From Silanimonas sp. (GTDB lineage Bacteria; Pseudomonadota; Gammaproteobacteria; Xanthomonadales; Xanthomonadaceae), in assembly GCA_026005095.1 (NCBI GenBank), contig BPKK01000003.1:62001-126000 (forward strand): DNA of 64,000 bases, given 5' to 3'. The position numbers were made by a program, and so were the translations under genes. This document shows positions 32,863 through 43,166 of the stretch, piece after piece (positions within the stretch are counted from its first letter, which is position 1; each line of letters begins with the position of its first letter). The notes beneath the pieces were generated by a model that was not told the origin of the DNA, searched no databases, and saw only the letters and a program-made list of their open reading frames with translations.

Positions 32863-35688
32863 GTGGCCAGCCTGCTCAAGACCTTCGCCCAGTCCTCGCA
32901 ACTCTCCGGCGGCAACGCCGCCTTCGTCGAAGACCTCTACGAGCAGTACCTGCGCGACCCGGCTTCGGTCGATCCGAAATGGAAGGCGTATTTCGACGGC
33001 TTCGGCGGCAGCGGCGACGTGCCGCACTCCGATGCCATCGCCCGCGTGCAGGTGGCTGGCATGCTGGCGGCCAAGGGGCTTGCCGGCGGTGTCGACGAGG
33101 AAACCGCGAAAAAGCAGATGGCGGCGAGCAAGCTCGTCACCGCCTACCGCTCCCGCGGCCATCTCGGCGCCGACCTCGACCCGCTCGGCATGGCCGAGAA
33201 GCCCGAGGCGCCCGACCTCGAGCTCGAATTCCATGGCCTGTCGAAGGCCGACCTCGATACCGAGTTCCCGGTGAACACCTATTTCGGTGCACCGAAGTTC
33301 CGGCTGCGCGATCTGCTCGCCAAGCTGCGCGCCACCTACTGCGGCCCGATCGGCGCCGAGTTCATGCACATCAGCGATGCCCGGCAGCGCCACTGGATGC
33401 AGGAACGGCTGGAGAAGGCCGCCGGCAACTTCGGTTTCAGCGCCGAGCAGAAGCGCCGCATCCTCGAGCGCACCACCGCCGCCGAAGGCCTCGAGCGCTA
33501 CCTGCACACCCGCTACGTGGGCCAGAAGCGCTTCTCGTTGGAGGGCGGCGAGAGCCTGATCCCGGCCATGGACGTGCTGGTGCGCCGCGCCGGCGCCGCT
33601 GGCGTCAAGGACATGGTGATCGGCATGGCCCACCGCGGCCGCCTGAACGTGCTGGTGAATACGCTCGGCAAGCCGCCCTCCAAGCTGTTCGACGAGTTCG
33701 AGGGCCGCTTCGACCACCCGCATGACCCGGCGCACTCCGGCGACGTGAAGTACCACATGGGCTTCTCCGCCGACATCGCCACCGAAGGCGGCCCGGTGCA
33801 CATCGCGCTCGCCTTCAACCCCTCGCACCTCGAGATCGTCGATCCGGTGGTGGCCGGCTCGGTGCGCGCCCGGCAGATGCGCCGCGAGGACCGGGAGCGC
33901 GCCCAGGTGGTGCCGGTGCTGATCCACGGCGACTCGGCCTTCGCCGGCCAGGGCGTGGTGATGGAACTGTTCCAGATGTCGCAGGCGCGCGGTTTCACTG
34001 TCGGCGGCACGGTGCACATCGTCGTCAACAACCAGGTCGGCTTCACCACCAGCCGCCCGGACGACACCCGCTCCACCCTGTACTGCACCGACCCGGCGAA
34101 GATCGTCGGCGCCCCGGTGCTGCACGTGAACGGCGACGATCCGGAGGCCGTGGCCTTCTGCGCCCAGCTCGCCTTCGACTTCCGCCAGGAGTTCAAGCGC
34201 GACATCGTCATCGATCTCGTCTGCTACCGCCGCCACGGCCACAACGAGGCCGACGAGCCGGCGGCCACACAGCCGCTGATGTACAAGAACATCCGCGCCC
34301 GCAAGACCACCCGCGAGCTCTATGCCGCCCGTCTCGTCGCGGCCGGCGTGCTCAGCGCCGAGGAAGCGCAGGCGATGGTCGACGGCTACCGCACCAAGCT
34401 CGACAAGGGCGAGGTCACCGCCGATGTCACCAGTGCCGCCAAGGACAGCGTCAGTGTCGACTGGTCGCCCTACTTCAAGGGCTCGCTGGACGACGTAGTC
34501 AAGACCGCGGTGCCGCGCAAGACTCTGGAATCGCTGGCAAGGCAGATCAACACCCTGCCAGAAGGGCTCAGCCTGCACCCACGCGTGGCCAAGATCTACG
34601 AGGACCGCCGCAAGATGGCCGCGGGCGAGCTGCCGATGGACTGGGGCTTCGCCGAAAACCTCGCCTACGCCACCCTGCTGAAGGAGGGCTTCAAGCTGCG
34701 CGTGGTGGGCCAGGACGCCGGCCGCGGCACCTTCTTCCACCGCCATGCCGTGCTGCACGACCAGGTGACGGGCGAGGCCTACATGCCGCTGCGTGAGCTG
34801 GTCTCGAACCCCGAGCACGCGCTCGTCGTCGACTCGCTGCTGAGCGAGGAGGCGGTGATGGCCTTCGAGTACGGCTACAGCACCGCCGAGCCCACCACCC
34901 TCAATATCTGGGAAGGCCAATTCGGCGATTTCGCCAATGGCGCCCAGGTGGTGATCGACCAGTTCATCACCTCCGGCGAGGCGAAGTGGGGCCGGCTCTG
35001 CGGCCTCGTGCTGTTCCTGCCGCACGGTTACGAAGGCCAGGGCCCCGAGCACAGCTCGGCCCGCCTCGAGCGCTTCCTGCAGCTGTGCGCCCACCAGAAC
35101 ATCTCGGTGGTCACGCCCACCACCCCGGCCCAGAGCTTCCACATGCTGCGCCGGCAGATGCTGCGCGGCACCCGAAAGCCGCTAGTGGTGATGACGCCAA
35201 AGTCGATGCTGCGCCACAAGCTTTCGGTGAGCACGCTCGACGACCTCGCCAAGGGCGGCTTCCAGACCCTGATCCCCGACAGCACCGCCCAGGACCCGAA
35301 GAAGACCCGGCGCGTGGTGGTCTGCGGCGGCAAGGTCTACTACGACCTCGTCGAGGAAGCGATGAAGCGCGGCATCGAGGACGTAGCCTTGGTCCGCGTC
35401 GAGCAGCTCTATCCCTTCCCGCGTGCCGAGCTCGCCGCCGAGCTGAAGCGCTTCGGCAAGGCCGCGGAAGTGGTGTGGTGCCAGGAAGAGCCGATGAACC
35501 AGGGCGCCTGGTACCAGATCCGTCACCACATCGAGGCCTGCCTCGCCAAGGGCCAGACCCTGAGCTACGCCGGCCGCGCCCGCTCGGCTGCCCCGGCCTG
35601 CGGCCACCTCAACCAGCACAACGCCGAACAGGCCGCCCTGCTCGAAGCCGCGCTCGTCGGCCCGCAGGTCCACGCCGTGGCCGAGTGA
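32863..35688 (+). CDS. sucA: 2-oxoglutarate dehydrogenase E1 component SucA
   Basis: Thiamine-diphosphate decarboxylase of the 2-oxoglutarate dehydrogenase complex in the TCA cycle. The GTG start with AAGGGA upstream gives 941 residues (E. coli 933). Family blocks: the N-terminal E2-binding segment GGNAAFVEDLYEQYLRDP, RYLHTRYVGQKRFSLEG, MAHRGRLNVLVN, the ThDP-Mg motif beginning with HVNGDDPEAV and YRRHGHNEADEPAATQP, and LPHGYEGQGPEHSSARLER. First gene of sucA-sucB-lpd, all same strand. Confidence 0.98.
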   Translation: MASLLKTFAQSSQLSGGNAAFVEDLYEQYLRDPASVDPKWKAYFDGFGGSGDVPHSDAIARVQVAGMLAAKGLAGGVDEETAKKQMAASKLVTAYRSRGHLGADLDPLGMAEKPEAPDLELEFHGLSKADLDTEFPVNTYFGAPKFRLRDLLAKLRATYCGPIGAEFMHISDARQRHWMQERLEKAAGNFGFSAEQKRRILERTTAAEGLERYLHTRYVGQKRFSLEGGESLIPAMDVLVRRAGAAGVKDMVIGMAHRGRLNVLVNTLGKPPSKLFDEFEGRFDHPHDPAHSGDVKYHMGFSADIATEGGPVHIALAFNPSHLEIVDPVVAGSVRARQMRREDRERAQVVPVLIHGDSAFAGQGVVMELFQMSQARGFTVGGTVHIVVNNQVGFTTSRPDDTRSTLYCTDPAKIVGAPVLHVNGDDPEAVAFCAQLAFDFRQEFKRDIVIDLVCYRRHGHNEADEPAATQPLMYKNIRARKTTRELYAARLVAAGVLSAEEAQAMVDGYRTKLDKGEVTADVTSAAKDSVSVDWSPYFKGSLDDVVKTAVPRKTLESLARQINTLPEGLSLHPRVAKIYEDRRKMAAGELPMDWGFAENLAYATLLKEGFKLRVVGQDAGRGTFFHRHAVLHDQVTGEAYMPLRELVSNPEHALVVDSLLSEEAVMAFEYGYSTAEPTTLNIWEGQFGDFANGAQVVIDQFITSGEAKWGRLCGLVLFLPHGYEGQGPEHSSARLERFLQLCAHQNISVVTPTTPAQSFHMLRRQMLRGTRKPLVVMTPKSMLRHKLSVSTLDDLAKGGFQTLIPDSTAQDPKKTRRVVVCGGKVYYDLVEEAMKRGIEDVALVRVEQLYPFPRAELAAELKRFGKAAEVVWCQEEPMNQGAWYQIRHHIEACLAKGQTLSYAGRARSAAPACGHLNQHNAEQAALLEAALVGPQVHAVAE

Positions 35689-35730
35689 TCCTCCCCACCC
35701 CCTTCCGAACCCCGACCGAGAACGCCCACC

Positions 35731-36921
35731 ATGGCCACTGAAATCAAGGTTCCGCCGCTGCCCGAATCCGTCTCCGATGCCGTGATCGCCGCCCTGCACA
35801 AGAAGGTGGGCGACGCCGTGCGCCGCGACGAGAACCTGGTTGACCTCGAGACCGACAAGGTCGTGCTGGAAGTGCCCTCCACCGTCGATGGCGTGGTCAA
35901 GGAACTGAAGGTGAAGGTGGGCGATACCGTCACCTCCGACCAGCTGCTGATCCTGGTCGAGGAAGGTGCTGCCCCGGCCGCCAAGCCCGAGGCGGCGCCG
36001 GCCAAGGCCGAGGCCGCCGCCGCGAAGGCGGAAGCCCCGGCCGCCGCGCCGGCGAAGGCCGCTTCCCCCGCTCCGGCCGCCAAGACCGAGAGTGGCCTGC
36101 CGCCGGGCGCTGCCTTCTACGCCGCACAGAACAACCTCAACCCTGCCGAAGTGACCGGCACCGGCCGTCGCGGCATGGTCACCAAGGAAGACCTGGTGAA
36201 CTTCGCCAAGGGCGGCGGTGCGCGTCCCGAGGAGCGCGTGCCGATGACCCGCATGCGCAAGCGCATTGCCGAGCGGATGATGGAGTCGAAGAACTCCATC
36301 GCCATGCTCACCTCCTTCAACGAGGTGAACCTGCGCGAGGTGATGGCCATGCGCAAGACCATGGGCGAACAGTTCGAGAAGACCCATGGCATCAAGCTCG
36401 GCTTCATGAGCTTCTTCGCCAAGGCCGCCGCCAACGCGCTGCAACGCTTCCCGATCATCAATGCCTCGGTCGACGGCGACGACATCATCTATCACGGCTA
36501 TGCCGACATCTCGATCGCCGTGGCCACCGACAAGGGGCTGGTGACCCCGGTGCTGCGCAACGTCGAACGCATGTCCTTCGCCGACATCGAGGCGGCCATC
36601 GCCGGCTACGCCAAGAAGGCGCGCGAGGGCAAACTGGGCCTCGAGGAACTGCAGGGCGGCACTTTCACCATCACCAATGGCGGCACCTTCGGCTCGCTGA
36701 TGAGCACGCCGATCGTGAACCCGCCGCAGAGTGCCATCCTCGGCATGCATGCCATCAAAGAGCGCCCGATCGCCGAGAACGGCCAGGTGGTGATCGCGCC
36801 GATGATGTATATCGCGCTCAGCTACGATCACCGCATCATCGACGGCAAGGACGCGGTGCAGTTCCTGGTCGATATCAAGAACCAGCTCGAGAACCCGCAC
36901 CGGATGCTGCTGGGCCTGTAA
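35731..36921 (+). CDS. sucB: dihydrolipoyl succinyltransferase SucB (E2)
   Basis: E2 core of the 2-oxoglutarate dehydrogenase complex. One lipoyl domain at the N-terminus with the lipoylated Lys43 in [13 protein letters not shown], an Ala/Pro/Lys-rich swinging linker, a peripheral-subunit-binding domain ([20 protein letters not shown]), and the catalytic domain ending [18 protein letters not shown] with the active His. At 396 residues it matches a single-lipoyl SucB. It follows sucA by 42 bases. Confidence 0.98.
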   Translation: MATEIKVPPLPESVSDAVIAALHKKVGDAVRRDENLVDLETDKVVLEVPSTVDGVVKELKVKVGDTVTSDQLLILVEEGAAPAAKPEAAPAKAEAAAAKAEAPAAAPAKAASPAPAAKTESGLPPGAAFYAAQNNLNPAEVTGTGRRGMVTKEDLVNFAKGGGARPEERVPMTRMRKRIAERMMESKNSIAMLTSFNEVNLREVMAMRKTMGEQFEKTHGIKLGFMSFFAKAAANALQRFPIINASVDGDDIIYHGYADISIAVATDKGLVTPVLRNVERMSFADIEAAIAGYAKKAREGKLGLEELQGGTFTITNGGTFGSLMSTPIVNPPQSAILGMHAIKERPIAENGQVVIAPMMYIALSYDHRIIDGKDAVQFLVDIKNQLENPHRMLLGL

Positions 36922-38442
<1,521 letters not shown>

Positions 38443-38473
38443 AAAGCGCATCCTCCAGGATCGGCGATACTTC

Positions 38474-38502
38474 GGGGGCGCCTTCAGGGCGCCCCCATCG
38501 TT
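38474..38502 (+). terminator. terminator of sucA-sucB-lpd
   Basis: A perfect nine-pair stem (GGGGGCGCC / GGCGCCCCC) with loop TTCAG, followed by ATCGTTT, lies 32 bases after the lpd stop. A typical intrinsic terminator. Confidence 0.85.
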
Positions 38503-38522
38503 TCCAGCCTGACGAGATGCCA

Positions 38523-39518
38523 ATGTCGATTCCCGCCACCTTCCCCGCCTTCCGCATCCACAGCGATGCTACCGGCCACCGCAGCGGCATCGAATCGCTG
38601 TCCATCGACGAACTCGCGCCGGGCGAAATCGTCATCAAGGCCGCGTACTCCTCGGTGAACTACAAGGACGCGCTGGCCGGCACCGGACGCGGAAAGATCC
38701 TGCGCCGTTTCCCGCTGGTGGGCGGCATCGACGTGGCCGGCCACGTGGTGCAGAGCCGCGATCCGGCCTTCCGGGAGGGCGATGCCGTGCTGTGCACCGG
38801 CTGCGGGCTCTCGGAGACCCGCGACGGCGGCTATGCCGCGTATGCGCGGCTGGAATCACGCTGGGCCATCCCGCTGCCTGCCGGCCTCGATCTGCGTGAG
38901 GCCATGGTGCTCGGCACCGCCGGCTTCACCGCCGGGCTCGCGCTGCTGCGCATGCAGGACAACCACCAGCAGCCAGATCTCGGCCCGTTGGCCGTGACCG
39001 GGGCCAGTGGCGGCGTGGGCAGTCTTGCCATCGCCATCTTCTCGCGCGCCGGCTACACGGTGCATGCGGTCAGCGGCAAGGCCGACCAGGCCGACTGGCT
39101 GCGCTCGCTGGGGGCCGCCGAGGTGCTGGGACGGGAAGCCCTGTCGACCACGCGGCCCATGGATTCCGCCCGCTTCGGCGGCGGCCTCGACAACGTAGGC
39201 GGGCCGATGCTGCATGCCCTGCTCGCCCAGACCGCTCCCTACGGCAATGTCGCCACGGCCGGGCTGGCCGCCAGCCCCGAGCTCGCCACCTCGGTGATGC
39301 CCTTCATCATCCGCGGGGTCTCGCTGATCGGCGTGGCCTCGGCGGGCACCGCCCGCGGTCAGCGTGACGAGGTCTGGCGCCGCCTTTCGTCCGACTGGAA
39401 GCCCGCCCACCTGGAGGCCCTGGCCACCCGCGAGGTGGGGCTGGAAGGGCTGCCGGCGGTGTTCGAGGACATGCTGGCCGGCAACTCGCGGGGGCGGACC
39501 CTGGTGCGCCTGCCCTGA
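38523..39518 (+). CDS. YhdH/AcuI family acrylyl-CoA-type NADPH reductase
   Basis: A 331-residue zinc-free medium-chain dehydrogenase. SSVNYKDALAGTGRGKI and FPLVGGIDVAGHV are the AcuI/YhdH signature, and the NADP loop is VTGASGGVGSLAIAIFS. AcuI reduces acrylyl-CoA to propionyl-CoA, a detoxifying step; many YhdH homologues have only presumed substrates. GACGAG six bases before the second of two ATGs decides the start. Single gene between two terminators or weak boundaries. Confidence 0.9.
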   Translation: MSIPATFPAFRIHSDATGHRSGIESLSIDELAPGEIVIKAAYSSVNYKDALAGTGRGKILRRFPLVGGIDVAGHVVQSRDPAFREGDAVLCTGCGLSETRDGGYAAYARLESRWAIPLPAGLDLREAMVLGTAGFTAGLALLRMQDNHQQPDLGPLAVTGASGGVGSLAIAIFSRAGYTVHAVSGKADQADWLRSLGAAEVLGREALSTTRPMDSARFGGGLDNVGGPMLHALLAQTAPYGNVATAGLAASPELATSVMPFIIRGVSLIGVASAGTARGQRDEVWRRLSSDWKPAHLEALATREVGLEGLPAVFEDMLAGNSRGRTLVRLP

Positions 39519-39592
39519 GCCCCGCCCCCCCGACCCCGGAGGGCGCGCCGGGCCTGTGACCGCCGTCTTGCCCACGCGGGCGCAAGGGGGCA

Positions 39593-39598
39593 TACAAT
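39593..39598 (+). promoter_or_regulatory. candidate -10 box for the PilH-like receiver
   Basis: TACAAT lies 25 bases before the ATG. TTGCCC is present 19 bases upstream, longer than ideal. A plausible but suboptimal promoter. Confidence 0.45.
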
Positions 39599-39623
39599 CG
39601 CCAGAGCACTCTTGGAGACCTCC

Positions 39624-39989
39624 ATGGCACGTATCCTGATCGTCGACGATTCGCCGTCGCAGCTCGTCAGCATGAAGCGCATCGTCGAGAAGCTCGGGCA
39701 CGAAGCGATCACCGCCGAGGACGGCGCCAGCGGCGTCGAAGTCGCGAAGGCCCAACGTCCCGACCTGATCCTGATGGACGTGGTGATGCCGAACCTCAAC
39801 GGCTTCCAGGCCACCCGCGCGATCTCGAAGGACCCGGAAACCGGGCACATCCCCATCATCCTGGTCACCACCAAGGACCAGGAGACCGACAAGGTCTGGG
39901 GCATGCGCCAAGGCGCGAAGGCCTACATCACCAAGCCCTTTACCGACGCTCAGCTGACCGAGGCGATCAACGGCGCGCTCGGCGGCTGA
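39624..39989 (+). CDS. PilH-like single-domain response regulator
   Basis: A 121-residue receiver domain only: ARILIVDDSPSQ with the acidic pair, phospho-acceptor Asp in LILMDVVMPN, Thr in LVTTKD, Lys in YITKPF. Close in pattern to PilH of the Pil-Chp twitching-motility system (QGAKAYITKPF, GFQATRAI). GGAGA six bases upstream of MARIL sets the start; an ATG four codons earlier has no site. It stands alone, without pilG, pilI or chpA, so the partner kinase is elsewhere. PilG-like or other chemotaxis receivers cannot be excluded. Confidence 0.82.
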   Translation: MARILIVDDSPSQLVSMKRIVEKLGHEAITAEDGASGVEVAKAQRPDLILMDVVMPNLNGFQATRAISKDPETGHIPIILVTTKDQETDKVWGMRQGAKAYITKPFTDAQLTEAINGALGG

Positions 39990-40012
39990 CCGCCGCCCGG
40001 ATCCGCCCTGCC

Positions 40013-40044
40013 GAAGCCCCGCCCTGCGCGGGGCTTCCTTTATT
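40013..40044 (+). terminator. terminator after the PilH-like gene
   Basis: A perfect ten-pair stem (GAAGCCCCGC / GCGGGGCTTC) with loop CCTGC, followed by CTTTATT. Between convergent genes; the T tail serves the plus strand. Confidence 0.88.
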
Positions 40045-40067
40045 CCGGGCGCCGTGGGGCGAACGCC

Positions 40068-40931
40068 TCAGGCCACACCGCCGAAGGCCAGCGCCATCTG
40101 CCGGTAGAGCGAGCGCTGGGCCTCGGTCTCGGGCTTCGGCGCGGTGATCTCGAGCTCCACGATCTGATCGCCGGGGGGGGGGCCGGGAAGGCCCCGGCCC
40201 TTCAGCCGCAGCTTGCGGCCGGCATCGGAATCCTTGGGCACCTTGAGTTCCACCGGCCCGCCCAGAGTGGGCACCGTCACCGTGGTGCCCAGCACCGCGT
40301 CCCAGGGCGCCACGGGCAGCACGTAGAGAATGTTGCGGCCATCCACCTCGAACTGCGGATGCGGGGCGTACTCCACCTCGAGCAGCACATCGCCGCCCCC
40401 GGGGCCCTGCCCGGCCAGCCGGATCACCTGCCCCGCGCGGATGCCGGCCGGGATCTTGACCTCGAGAGTGCGCCCCTCGATCTCGATCCGCCGGCTGCCG
40501 CCGGCATAGGCCGTCTCCAGCGGCACGGCGAGGGACAGCCGCAGGTCCTCGCGGGCGCGGGCCTTGCCCGTGCCCCGCGGCTGGCGCTGCCGCGCCCGGG
40601 CGCCGAAAAAGGCCTCGAAGAACTCGCTGAAAGCCGAAGGCCCGCCGAAATCGAAGCCCCCGGCGCCCATGCCCTCGAAACCGGGCGGCGGCCGGAAATC
40701 CTGGCCCGGGCGGAAGCCGCTGGCGCGCAGGGCGTCGTACTGCGCGCGCTTCTCGCGGTCGCGCAGCACCTCGTAGGCCTCGTTGATGGCCTTGAAGCGC
40801 TCCTCGGCGCCGGCCTCCTTGCTGACATCCGGATGGTACTTGCGCGCCAGCCGGCGGAAGGCCTGCTTGATCTCGGCGTCGCCCGCTCCCGGGTCGACCC
40901 CCAATACGGCGTAGTAATCCTTGAATTCCAT
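40068..40931 (-). CDS. cbpA: DnaJ-class co-chaperone CbpA-like
   Basis: A 287-residue type-II J-domain protein. The J domain (DYYAVLGVDPGAGDAEIKQA) has the HPD motif in ARKYHPDVSK, followed by a Gly/Phe-rich linker (GAGGFDFGGPSAFSEFF) and two beta-barrel client domains (LSLAVPLETAYAGG; VPKDSDAGRKLRLKGRGLPG). No zinc-finger region, which separates it from DnaJ. It works with DnaK and in E. coli binds curved DNA. No cbpM modulator gene adjoins it. Confidence 0.92.
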   Translation of the reverse strand: MEFKDYYAVLGVDPGAGDAEIKQAFRRLARKYHPDVSKEAGAEERFKAINEAYEVLRDREKRAQYDALRASGFRPGQDFRPPPGFEGMGAGGFDFGGPSAFSEFFEAFFGARARQRQPRGTGKARAREDLRLSLAVPLETAYAGGSRRIEIEGRTLEVKIPAGIRAGQVIRLAGQGPGGGDVLLEVEYAPHPQFEVDGRNILYVLPVAPWDAVLGTTVTVPTLGGPVELKVPKDSDAGRKLRLKGRGLPGPPPGDQIVELEITAPKPETEAQRSLYRQMALAFGGVA

Positions 40932-41049
40932 AGCGGCACCTTAATGGGGCCAGAGCCGGCAGGAAACAAGCGGCACTGCCGAACCGGCACGGACGCCGGC
41001 ATCACTCCCGGCGGCTACACTGCCCTTCCCCTTCCCACGGATCAGCCCC

Positions 41050-41532
41050 ATGACCATCGCGATCGGCGACGCCATCCCCCAGGCCACCCTCAATCTCGTC
41101 AAAGACGGCATCCAGGCCATCGATACCCGGGAGTTCTTCGCCGGTCGCAAGGTGGTGCTGTTCGCGGTGCCCGGAGCCTTCACCCCGACCTGCTCGGCCA
41201 AGCACCTGCCAGGCTTCATCGAGCATCTCGACGCCTTCCGCGCCCGTGGCATCGACGTGGCCTGCCTGGCGGTGAACGATGCCTTCGTGATGGGCGCCTG
41301 GGCCAAGAGCGCCTGCGTGCCCGAGGGCATCGCCATGCTCTCGGACGGCAACGGCAGCTTCACCCGCGCCCTCGGGCTGGAACTGGATGCCAGCGCCTTT
41401 GGCATGGGCATCCGCGCCAAGCGCTTCGCGCTCTATGCCGAGGACGGCATCGTGCGCCAGTTGCACATCGAGGCCCCCGGCGAGTTCCGGGTGTCTTCCG
41501 CCGAGTACGTGCTGGAGCACCTGCCGGCCTGA
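41050..41532 (+). CDS. peroxiredoxin, Prx5 family
   Basis: A 160-residue thiol peroxidase. The peroxidatic Cys48 lies in VPGAFTPTCSAKHLPGF, the Prx5 hallmark, with Arg in the conserved C-terminal part. LAVNDAFVMGAWAK is typical of the AhpE-like/Prx5 class. A further Cys in SACVPEG could resolve the disulphide. Fused glutaredoxin is absent. Convergent with the glycosyltransferase, 10 bases apart. Confidence 0.93.
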   Translation: MTIAIGDAIPQATLNLVKDGIQAIDTREFFAGRKVVLFAVPGAFTPTCSAKHLPGFIEHLDAFRARGIDVACLAVNDAFVMGAWAKSACVPEGIAMLSDGNGSFTRALGLELDASAFGMGIRAKRFALYAEDGIVRQLHIEAPGEFRVSSAEYVLEHLPA

Positions 41533-41542
41533 GGCCGGCATC

Positions 41543-42355
41543 TCAGCCGGTCCCGTGCTCCGGAGGCGGGGGGGGAGGGGCGCCCTCGGGCATCCCGCGC
41601 CCCGCCTCGCGCTCGAAGGATTCCGCCTCGTACCACAGGGCGTGCTTGAGAAAGGCGTACTGCGCCATCACCACGGCGGCGATGAAGCCCGCCCAGCCGT
41701 CGAGGAACAGGCGTTTGAACAGGAAGGCCCGCAGGAAGACGAAGGGCGGATAGAGCAGCATCATCCAGGGCCGTGCGCGCCGGCCTCGGGCTCGTTTCGC
41801 CGGCACCAGGCCAGCGGCATAGGCCGAGACCTTGGCGAGCTTCACCCGCACACTGGTCTCGCCGAAGTGGTAGAGCGGCCCGGACAGGTTGACGACCTTG
41901 CCGTCCACCACCGGTGCGGCGTGCACTGGCTCTTCGCTGATACGGCCCCGGGCGGCCTCGAACAGGCGTAGGAAGCGGTTGTGCCGCACTCCGGGGTGAC
42001 ACATGCGCCAGAAGCGCTGCTCATGGCGCGGGAACCGGTAGCCCGCGGCCTCTGGCGTGCCCGCCATCAACGCCCGCACCTCGGCCTGGGCCTGGGGCGA
42101 GAGCGCCTCGTCGGCATCGAGCAGCAGCACCCAGGGGTGGCGGCAGAGTTCGAGTGCCCGCTGCTTCTGCCGGCCATAGCCGAGGAAGGGCTGGTGCTCG
42201 ATGCGCGCCCCGTGGCGCCGGGCGATCTGCAGCGTTTCGTCTCGGCTGCCGGAGTCCAGCACCACGATCTCGTCGGCGAAGGCCACCGAGGCCAGGCAGG
42301 CCTCGAGGGTACGGCCGTTGTTGAACGTGGTGACGAAGACCGAGAGCGCGGGCAT
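41543..42355 (-). CDS. family 2 glycosyltransferase, WaaE/KdtX type
   Basis: A 270-residue GT2 enzyme. SVFVTTFNNGRTLEACLASV opens the Rossmann-like fold, VVLDSGSRDET binds the nucleotide, and LLLDADEALSP is the metal-binding DxD. The end (PFVFLRAFLFKRLFLDGWAG) is a membrane-associated helix. Similar enzymes add a glucose to the LPS inner core. The last Pro-rich residues (EGAPPPPPPEHGTG) are variable. Follows the pseudoprotease gene on the same strand with 10 bases between, so it may be the last gene of the gyrA-led unit. Confidence 0.88.
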   Translation of the reverse strand: MPALSVFVTTFNNGRTLEACLASVAFADEIVVLDSGSRDETLQIARRHGARIEHQPFLGYGRQKQRALELCRHPWVLLLDADEALSPQAQAEVRALMAGTPEAAGYRFPRHEQRFWRMCHPGVRHNRFLRLFEAARGRISEEPVHAAPVVDGKVVNLSGPLYHFGETSVRVKLAKVSAYAAGLVPAKRARGRRARPWMMLLYPPFVFLRAFLFKRLFLDGWAGFIAAVVMAQYAFLKHALWYEAESFEREAGRGMPEGAPPPPPPEHGTG

Positions 42356-42365
42356 GGCCGGGCGC

Positions 42366-43166
42366 TCAGGGCTGCGCTGCCGCCGCCTCCGCCGACGCGA
42401 CCGGCAGACTGGCCGCCAGCCGGGTGGCAGCGGCCACCCGGCGGGCCGGCAGCATGTGCATCACCATGTCGGCCATGTCGAAGCCAATGCCCCGACTCTG
42501 GGAGCGGGCCAGGGCGGCGAGATCGAGATCGACATAGCCCATGGGACGCCCTTCGGCATCGAAGGCCAGGCCCGGCATGCCGTCCACCAGCAGCGAACTG
42601 CGCGGCACCCGGGTTTCGCCGAGGATCATGCCGGGACGCACCAGCGGCACCGCCCCCCACTCGTCGGAGGTGCGCAGCAGGGTGTAGAACACCCGGCCGG
42701 GGGCCGGCTGGGAGAGGCTGCCAAAATCGATGTAGGGCTGGCCGCTCGCCCCGCGCACCCGCAGCCAGGCAAGGCCCAGCTCGGTATCGCGGGTCACGAG
42801 GTCGGCCACCCGCCACTCGTCCGAGCCCGGCAGGCGCACGCGGAACTCGCTGGCATTGGCCACGATCGCGCCGGCCGGCCCGCGGCCGCCGGCAAGAGCA
42901 CTGAGATCGAGGCTCACCGCGCGGCCGGATACCAGCACCAGGCCGTCGGCGCTCACCAACACGCCCTGGGTGCGGTCCTCGTTGCGCTGTTCCTGCCCGC
43001 CGGCGGAAACGGTGACCACGTACTTCACCGGCACCACGCTGGCGGCGCGCTGCTCGACCAGGGTGCGGTAGGCCGCGGTGTAGTCGCTGCGCGGCTCGGT
43101 CTCGGCGGCGCGGGCGAGGGGCGAGACGAGGACCGAGACGGCAAGGAAAAGGGCGAGGGGCTTCAT
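42366..43166 (-). CDS. secreted trypsin-fold protein without catalytic triad (pseudoprotease)
   Basis: A 266-residue protein with a signal peptide (LALFLAVSVLVSPLARA). The body follows the S1C protease pattern: SVVPVKYVVTVSAGG, TQGVLVSADGLVLVSGRA, ELGLAWLRVRG, MPGLAFDAEGRPMGYV. Compared with the HtrA encoded upstream, each triad position is lost: TNAHV becomes VSGRA, TDLAVL becomes ELGLAWL, and GNSGG becomes DGMPG. There is no PDZ domain. It overlaps the active protease gene by ATGA, so both are made together; a regulatory or substrate-holding partner is a fair inference. Confidence 0.75.
   Translation of the reverse strand: MKPLALFLAVSVLVSPLARAAETEPRSDYTAAYRTLVEQRAASVVPVKYVVTVSAGGQEQRNEDRTQGVLVSADGLVLVSGRAVSLDLSALAGGRGPAGAIVANASEFRVRLPGSDEWRVADLVTRDTELGLAWLRVRGASGQPYIDFGSLSQPAPGRVFYTLLRTSDEWGAVPLVRPGMILGETRVPRSSLLVDGMPGLAFDAEGRPMGYVDLDLAALARSQSRGIGFDMADMVMHMLPARRVAAATRLAASLPVASAEAAAAQP

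Noticed and set aside
32749-35142. Long open frame of ~797 codons antisense to sucA
   Set aside because: High GC opens the complementary frame; the translated product is His/Ala/Val/Leu-rich without domains, while sucA in the sense strand is unambiguous. Same reasoning for long antisense frames opposite smc, gyrA, mtaD and the MCP gene.
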